Positions 5,858-9,046 of a stretch of DNA of 9,046 bases are shown in pieces. Below the pieces are notes generated by a model. It had not been told where the DNA came from and ran no database searches. It saw nothing but the letters and a program-made list of their open reading frames with translations. The stretch is from JBOFDK01 sp051650305 (GTDB lineage Bacteria; Bacillota; Clostridia; Lachnospirales; Cellulosilyticaceae): assembly GCA_051650305.1 (NCBI GenBank), contig JBOFIT010000260.1, positions 1 through 9,046 of the forward strand, in the 5' to 3' direction. Each line of letters begins with the position of its first letter. The first letter of the stretch is position 1. The position numbers and the translations under genes are program-made.

Positions 5858-8166
5858 GCACTCTGCCATTCTAAGTATGCACTTGCCTGAAGAATAGGCA
5901 GAGGCTTGTCTATACTATACATAAAGAGTTTGTGCAGTGCTCTTGTGACCATCACATACAGTAGCTTTAAATTCACATCTTCTACGGTCATACTAGCTTC
6001 ACTCACATCATAAATAATCACCGCATCAAACTCTAAACCTTTTGATAAATAGCTTGGCATAATGACCACACCACCTGTATAGTGGGCTGTCTGATCTTCA
6101 ATGCACTGAAGTGCCACGCCTTCTTCTCTTAACTTCTTACTTACTTCCTGCGCTTCTTCTTTACCTCTTGTTAGGATACATATAGAATGCATCCCCTGTT
6201 CCTTAAAGATGTCCATCTGCTTTACCAGATGACTCAGACGGCTTACTTCATCTTGGCATTGTATACCTACGGGCATATCGCCATGTCTTAAGACTGCTTG
6301 TGCCTCGACAGGTGTAAAGCCTGTACTATGGCCAATAACTTCATTGGCAAGCCCTATGATTTCTATGGTGGAACGGTAGCTTGTGGTCATCTCATAGTAA
6401 TGATAGCGTTTGCCATCGAAAACCCGCTCCATCATACGTTCCCAGCTTGTAATCCCTTTGTAGTCATAAATGCCTTGGGATAAATCCCCTACAAAAGTAA
6501 AGGCATCACTAGCTGATACTTCACGTAAAACGGTGATTTTCATCTCATCCAAGTCCTGTGCCTCATCTACCACGATATGTGTATACTTTTCTTTGTTTTT
6601 CACACCATAAAGTTTCATGTGGCTATACACAAGAGGCCCTAAATCTTCTGACTCCACCACACCTTTACCTGTCCTTACCTTTAGCCTACTAAACATCACT
6701 TCCTGCAATTCCTGACTGGCATAGCGACTGAAGAAATTATCTCGCAAGCTTGGATCGTCAAATAAGTCTAGATAAAAATCAATCAGTGTAGGGATTTGAA
6801 TTTTACTCAGATAAGTCTTAACGCAGACTGGTATCCATTTCTTGATACTTTTAATCTCCGCGTCACGTTCATCATAAAGTTGTCTTATGGCAGGTCTTAT
6901 GGTTTCTATATCTTCTACGCCTTCTTTTAAGGCTTCTATACGTTTCCCATAAGCACGCTCCATCCCTTGTCTAATGAGGTTCTCTTTATCTTTTAGGCGC
7001 TTTTTCAAATAGTCTCCTAGTTGTTTTACCCTATTTTCAAGACTAAGATGCTTGTTACTCACTAGGAATATTTTCATCAGCTCTTTATAGCTTATAAGGA
7101 TCATCTCTTCATACTGAATATGCTCTTTAGGCAAAAGACTTTTTTCTAATCCTTGAAGTTTTAAATCAATGATTTTTTTAAGAGCTATAGACCCTCGTAT
7201 CTTGGCACTTAATGCAATGGCCTTTATCTCGTCTTCTTCTCCTGTGAGTAAGGTATCTAGTTGATCTTTTTCTTCATAAAGCTTATACTTCTTTCCTAAT
7301 ATACTTAAGGCAAAGCTTTCGAAGGTGGTTTGGAAAACATTATCAACACCAAGGTCTGGTAGGATCTCCTCAATATAATGTAGGAAAAGTTTATTGGGTG
7401 CTACCACCATATACTTTGCTGCACTATCCGACTGTCTATTATAAATCATATAGGCCATGCGGTGGAGGGCAATGGTAGTCTTTCCACTTCCTGCTACCCC
7501 TTGTACCACTAATGGCAGATGGGCATCGCTTCGTATAATTTTATTTTGCTGATCTTGAATCGTGGCTACGATTTCTTTCAGTCTTCCTTTTGTCGTCTTA
7601 TTCAAGCTTTCAATAAGGAAGTTCGATTCACCTTGTATACTCTCCTTCAGCCTATCTTGCAGAGACTTTTCGTCATGAATCTCAGTAAGTTCACCCTCTT
7701 CAATGACATAGCGACGTTTTAAGTGCATCTGCCCTTCCACCATACCTTTAGGTGTTCGGTATGCCACTTCTTCGTCCATTCCACTGTAATAAATATGGGC
7801 CATAGGTGCACGCCAATCCAAGACCAGCATCTCACCTTGCTCACTGTCATATAACCCGAACTTTCCTATATAAATGACTTCCATATCATCTTTATATTTT
7901 TCACAAAAGTTAATGCGTCCAAAGTAAGGCGTGTCTTTGATAAGTGCCATCTTATCCTTATCTTCATCCACCATTTGCTGCATCTGTTGTTTCAGGATTA
8001 AGCGTTCATCCATAGCACTGGACACTTCTTTTTTTAGCCTTACAATTTCTTTTTGCAGTGATTCATCTTCACCTTGTAATTTCTCATGCTGTAGGTGTAC
8101 CCACTCTTTTGTATCATGTAACTGCTTTTTCTCTTCTTCATAATCTCTATGTTTTGTAGCTTCCAT
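5848..8166 (-). CDS. helD: HelD-type RNA polymerase recycling motor ATPase (UvrD/Rep-like SF1)
   Basis: A 772-residue protein, about the length of Bacillus subtilis HelD (774). The first 75 or so residues are highly charged and predicted coiled coil; in known HelD this arm enters the RNA polymerase secondary channel. Next comes DWRAPMAHIYY (near 117-127), typical of the family. The SF1 ATPase core has Walker A GVAGSGKTT (223-231), Walker B DEAQD (534-538), TSYRS (595-599), KGLEFDAVII (709-718) and motif VI LYVMVTRALHKL with its arginine near 742. A helical insert of roughly 200 residues (about 290-490) separates the two ATPase halves, as in HelD's clamp-opening region. HelD uses ATP to strip RNA polymerase from nucleic acid after termination or stalling. 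The ATG at 8166 is chosen because AGGAGG (8176-8181) stands nine bases before it; the ATG at 8172 (two residues longer) leaves only three. Confidence 0.93.
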   Translation of the reverse strand: MEATKHRDYEEEKKQLHDTKEWVHLQHEKLQGEDESLQKEIVRLKKEVSSAMDERLILKQQMQQMVDEDKDKMALIKDTPYFGRINFCEKYKDDMEVIYIGKFGLYDSEQGEMLVLDWRAPMAHIYYSGMDEEVAYRTPKGMVEGQMHLKRRYVIEEGELTEIHDEKSLQDRLKESIQGESNFLIESLNKTTKGRLKEIVATIQDQQNKIIRSDAHLPLVVQGVAGSGKTTIALHRMAYMIYNRQSDSAAKYMVVAPNKLFLHYIEEILPDLGVDNVFQTTFESFALSILGKKYKLYEEKDQLDTLLTGEEDEIKAIALSAKIRGSIALKKIIDLKLQGLEKSLLPKEHIQYEEMILISYKELMKIFLVSNKHLSLENRVKQLGDYLKKRLKDKENLIRQGMERAYGKRIEALKEGVEDIETIRPAIRQLYDERDAEIKSIKKWIPVCVKTYLSKIQIPTLIDFYLDLFDDPSLRDNFFSRYASQELQEVMFSRLKVRTGKGVVESEDLGPLVYSHMKLYGVKNKEKYTHIVVDEAQDLDEMKITVLREVSASDAFTFVGDLSQGIYDYKGITSWERMMERVFDGKRYHYYEMTTSYRSTIEIIGLANEVIGHSTGFTPVEAQAVLRHGDMPVGIQCQDEVSRLSHLVKQMDIFKEQGMHSICILTRGKEEAQEVSKKLREEGVALQCIEDQTAHYTGGVVIMPSYLSKGLEFDAVIIYDVSEASMTVEDVNLKLLYVMVTRALHKLFMYSIDKPLPILQASAYLEWQSAEK

Positions 8167-8175
8167 TCTCATTCA

Positions 8176-8181
8176 CCTCCT
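8176..8181 (-). promoter_or_regulatory. Ribosome binding site of helD
   Basis: AGGAGG, followed by TGA, is a very strong site. Two in-frame ATGs lie three (8172) and nine (8166) bases after it; the second has the more normal spacing. Confidence 0.8.
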
Positions 8182-8190
8182 CTTATGTAT

Positions 8191-8226
8191 GCCTTTAGTT
8201 TAAAGGCTTTTTGCCCTATAAGGCAA
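8191..8226. repeat. Two adjacent small inverted repeats in the helD leader
   Basis: GCCTTTA (8191-8197) is the exact reverse complement of TAAAGGC (8201-8207). Right next to it TTGCC (8211-8215) pairs with GGCAA (8222-8226). Both lie between the dgt terminator and the helD ribosome binding site. I see no convincing promoter here: the best minus-strand candidate is TTGCCT (8221-8226) and TAAACT 18 bases on, each only a partial match. The repeats may be leader hairpins or operator-like sites; no function is assigned. Confidence 0.55.
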
Positions 8227-8227
8227 G

Positions 8228-8250
8228 AAAAAAAGGCCGTTGGCCCTTTT
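8228..8250 (-). terminator. Intrinsic terminator after dgt
   Basis: On the minus strand AAAAGGGCC (8250-8242) pairs with GGCCTTTTT around an AAC loop, nine pairs with one G-U, and runs into seven T (8234-8228). It overlaps the last two bases of the dgt stop codon. It probably ends the dgt transcript, which suggests helD has its own promoter or depends on read-through. Confidence 0.8.
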
Positions 8251-9046
8251 ATAAATTAATGGCAGTGAGCTGCTGATAAAGTTCGGCGGCATAAGTATCT
8301 GTCATCCCACAAATAAAATCCGTCACCAGCAGCAGTTTGCAGTAAGCTTCAGATAAATGCCCTTCTTCGATACAGTTCTCACATACCAAGCGATAATTCT
8401 TGGAAATAAGGGTATACACTTTCCCCTTGTATCCTTTGTAAGGTTTCACTTCTTCATCCAGTACGACTGCTACAAATTGATCCAGTAGCTTGTGAATAAT
8501 ATTGTACCCTATAATTTCATTTTCCACAATCTCCCCGTTATTATACACATACTCTTTTGATATATTTCTTAAAAAGAAGCTAATCTTTGCGGCTTTGGAT
8601 GCCCCTAAAAGCTCACCTTCATAAGCCCCTTCCATAATTTGATCGTAAGATGCCATAAACTCTTCCACCACTGCATCTCTAAAATAACGATTTAATTTAA
8701 TCACAAAAGACTTTAAGGCATACTCACCAGGTGCTTCATAGCCATAATTCTCCTTTGCTTTTTCATAGTTTTTGATTAAGTAGTAGTATAAGCTTTCTTC
8801 TACACTTTTTTCTTCAAACTGCTCTTTCTCTACGAATTCTTTATACTTTAACGCAAACATCTCATAAGGGACAATCCCTTTATTAAAAGCATCTTCTAAG
8901 TCACCTAGTAAGTAAGCGATATCATCTGCTGCTTCTAGTATATATACCAGTGGGTTACGACATCCCTCTAATGCCGTCGCTTCCATAATATCTAGAAACG
9001 TTTCTTCTTCTGCTCTATAGTAGCCTATTTTCTTTGCCTTCTTTTC
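8249..9046 (-). CDS. dgt: dGTPase-like dNTP triphosphohydrolase, C-terminal part
   Basis: The reading frame stays open to the right window edge, so the 5' end is missing; 265 residues to the stop are visible. An internal ATG at 8986 is not the start, because the codons before it (IGYYRAEEETFLDIMEAT) continue the family pattern. RNPLVYILEAADDIAYLLGDLEDA (visible residues 30-53) is the conserved Dgt segment; its aspartate pair holds the last metal ligand of the HD domain (H...HD...D). The other ligands lie outside the window. The C-terminus has CGMTDTYAAELYQQL, also typical. Dgt enzymes split dGTP or other dNTPs into the nucleoside and triphosphate, which controls dNTP pools. Which dNTP is used cannot be told. 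The frame is intact and a terminator overlaps its stop codon. Confidence 0.9.
   Translation of the reverse strand, partial: EKKAKKIGYYRAEEETFLDIMEATALEGCRNPLVYILEAADDIAYLLGDLEDAFNKGIVPYEMFALKYKEFVEKEQFEEKSVEESLYYYLIKNYEKAKENYGYEAPGEYALKSFVIKLNRYFRDAVVEEFMASYDQIMEGAYEGELLGASKAAKISFFLRNISKEYVYNNGEIVENEIIGYNIIHKLLDQFVAVVLDEEVKPYKGYKGKVYTLISKNYRLVCENCIEEGHLSEAYCKLLLVTDFICGMTDTYAAELYQQLTAINL

Noticed and set aside
8191..8212. Plus-strand hairpin followed by five T, resembling a terminator
   Set aside because: No plus-strand gene ends here and the stem is only seven pairs with a short T run. It is more simply part of the minus-strand helD leader.
8249..8986. Complete 245-codon gene starting at the ATG at 8986
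   Set aside because: The frame is open to the window edge, and the upstream codons continue the conserved Dgt sequence, so this is an internal methionine of a truncated gene.
4377..9046. Helicase, SF1 ATPase, HD-domain dNTPase and methyltransferase genes considered as a phage-defence island
   Set aside because: Each protein matches a housekeeping family over its full visible length (DbpA, HelD, Dgt, RNA methyltransferase). There are no nuclease partners, no mobile-element remnants and no evident change in base composition.

Overview
The window reads as chromosomal DNA of a low-GC Gram-positive bacterium (Firmicutes, most likely class Clostridia). The reasons are the A+T-rich sequence, strong AGGAGG-type ribosome binding sites, a PyrR-type pyrimidine attenuator, a YxiN/DbpA-type helicase, a HelD-type RNA polymerase motor, and a secreted cyclophilin carrying the copper-amine-oxidase-like stalk domain common in Clostridia. 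I cannot name the genus. There are no tRNA, rRNA, CRISPR, IS or phage features.

Left part (1-1800). The left edge cuts a minus-strand flavodoxin-like FMN-binding reductase; only its first 45 residues are present. A divergent intergenic region (137-411) follows. It holds a near-consensus sigma-A promoter and a complete PyrR-type transcription attenuator: an exact match to the PyrR-binding consensus, a competing antiterminator helix, and an intrinsic terminator. The attenuator controls a plus-strand sodium/proton-coupled symporter of the DAACS/SLC1 family (412-1749). The symporter lacks the arginine that binds acidic amino acids in family members and has other changes at binding-site positions. 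A perfect 39-base bidirectional terminator (1751-1789) separates it from the minus-strand genes.

Right part (1819-9046, all minus strand, transcribed right to left). The order is dgt (5'-cut, dNTP triphosphohydrolase), a terminator, helD (RNA polymerase recycling ATPase), dbpA (23S rRNA-specific DEAD-box helicase), a probable extended -10 promoter, a secreted stalk-domain cyclophilin, and a HEAT-like plus class I methyltransferase fusion related to THUMP/RlmL-type RNA methyltransferases. helD and dbpA are 34 bases apart and probably co-transcribed. The cyclophilin and methyltransferase genes probably form a second unit ending at the shared terminator. Apart from the cyclophilin, the block is mostly nucleic-acid housekeeping.

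The most interesting signal is the PyrR attenuator in front of an SLC1-type symporter. It implies that this transporter is switched off when UMP/UTP is plentiful, so its substrate is probably a pyrimidine or a pyrimidine precursor (orotate, aspartate or a relative) rather than a general dicarboxylate. I saw no defence system or mobile element.
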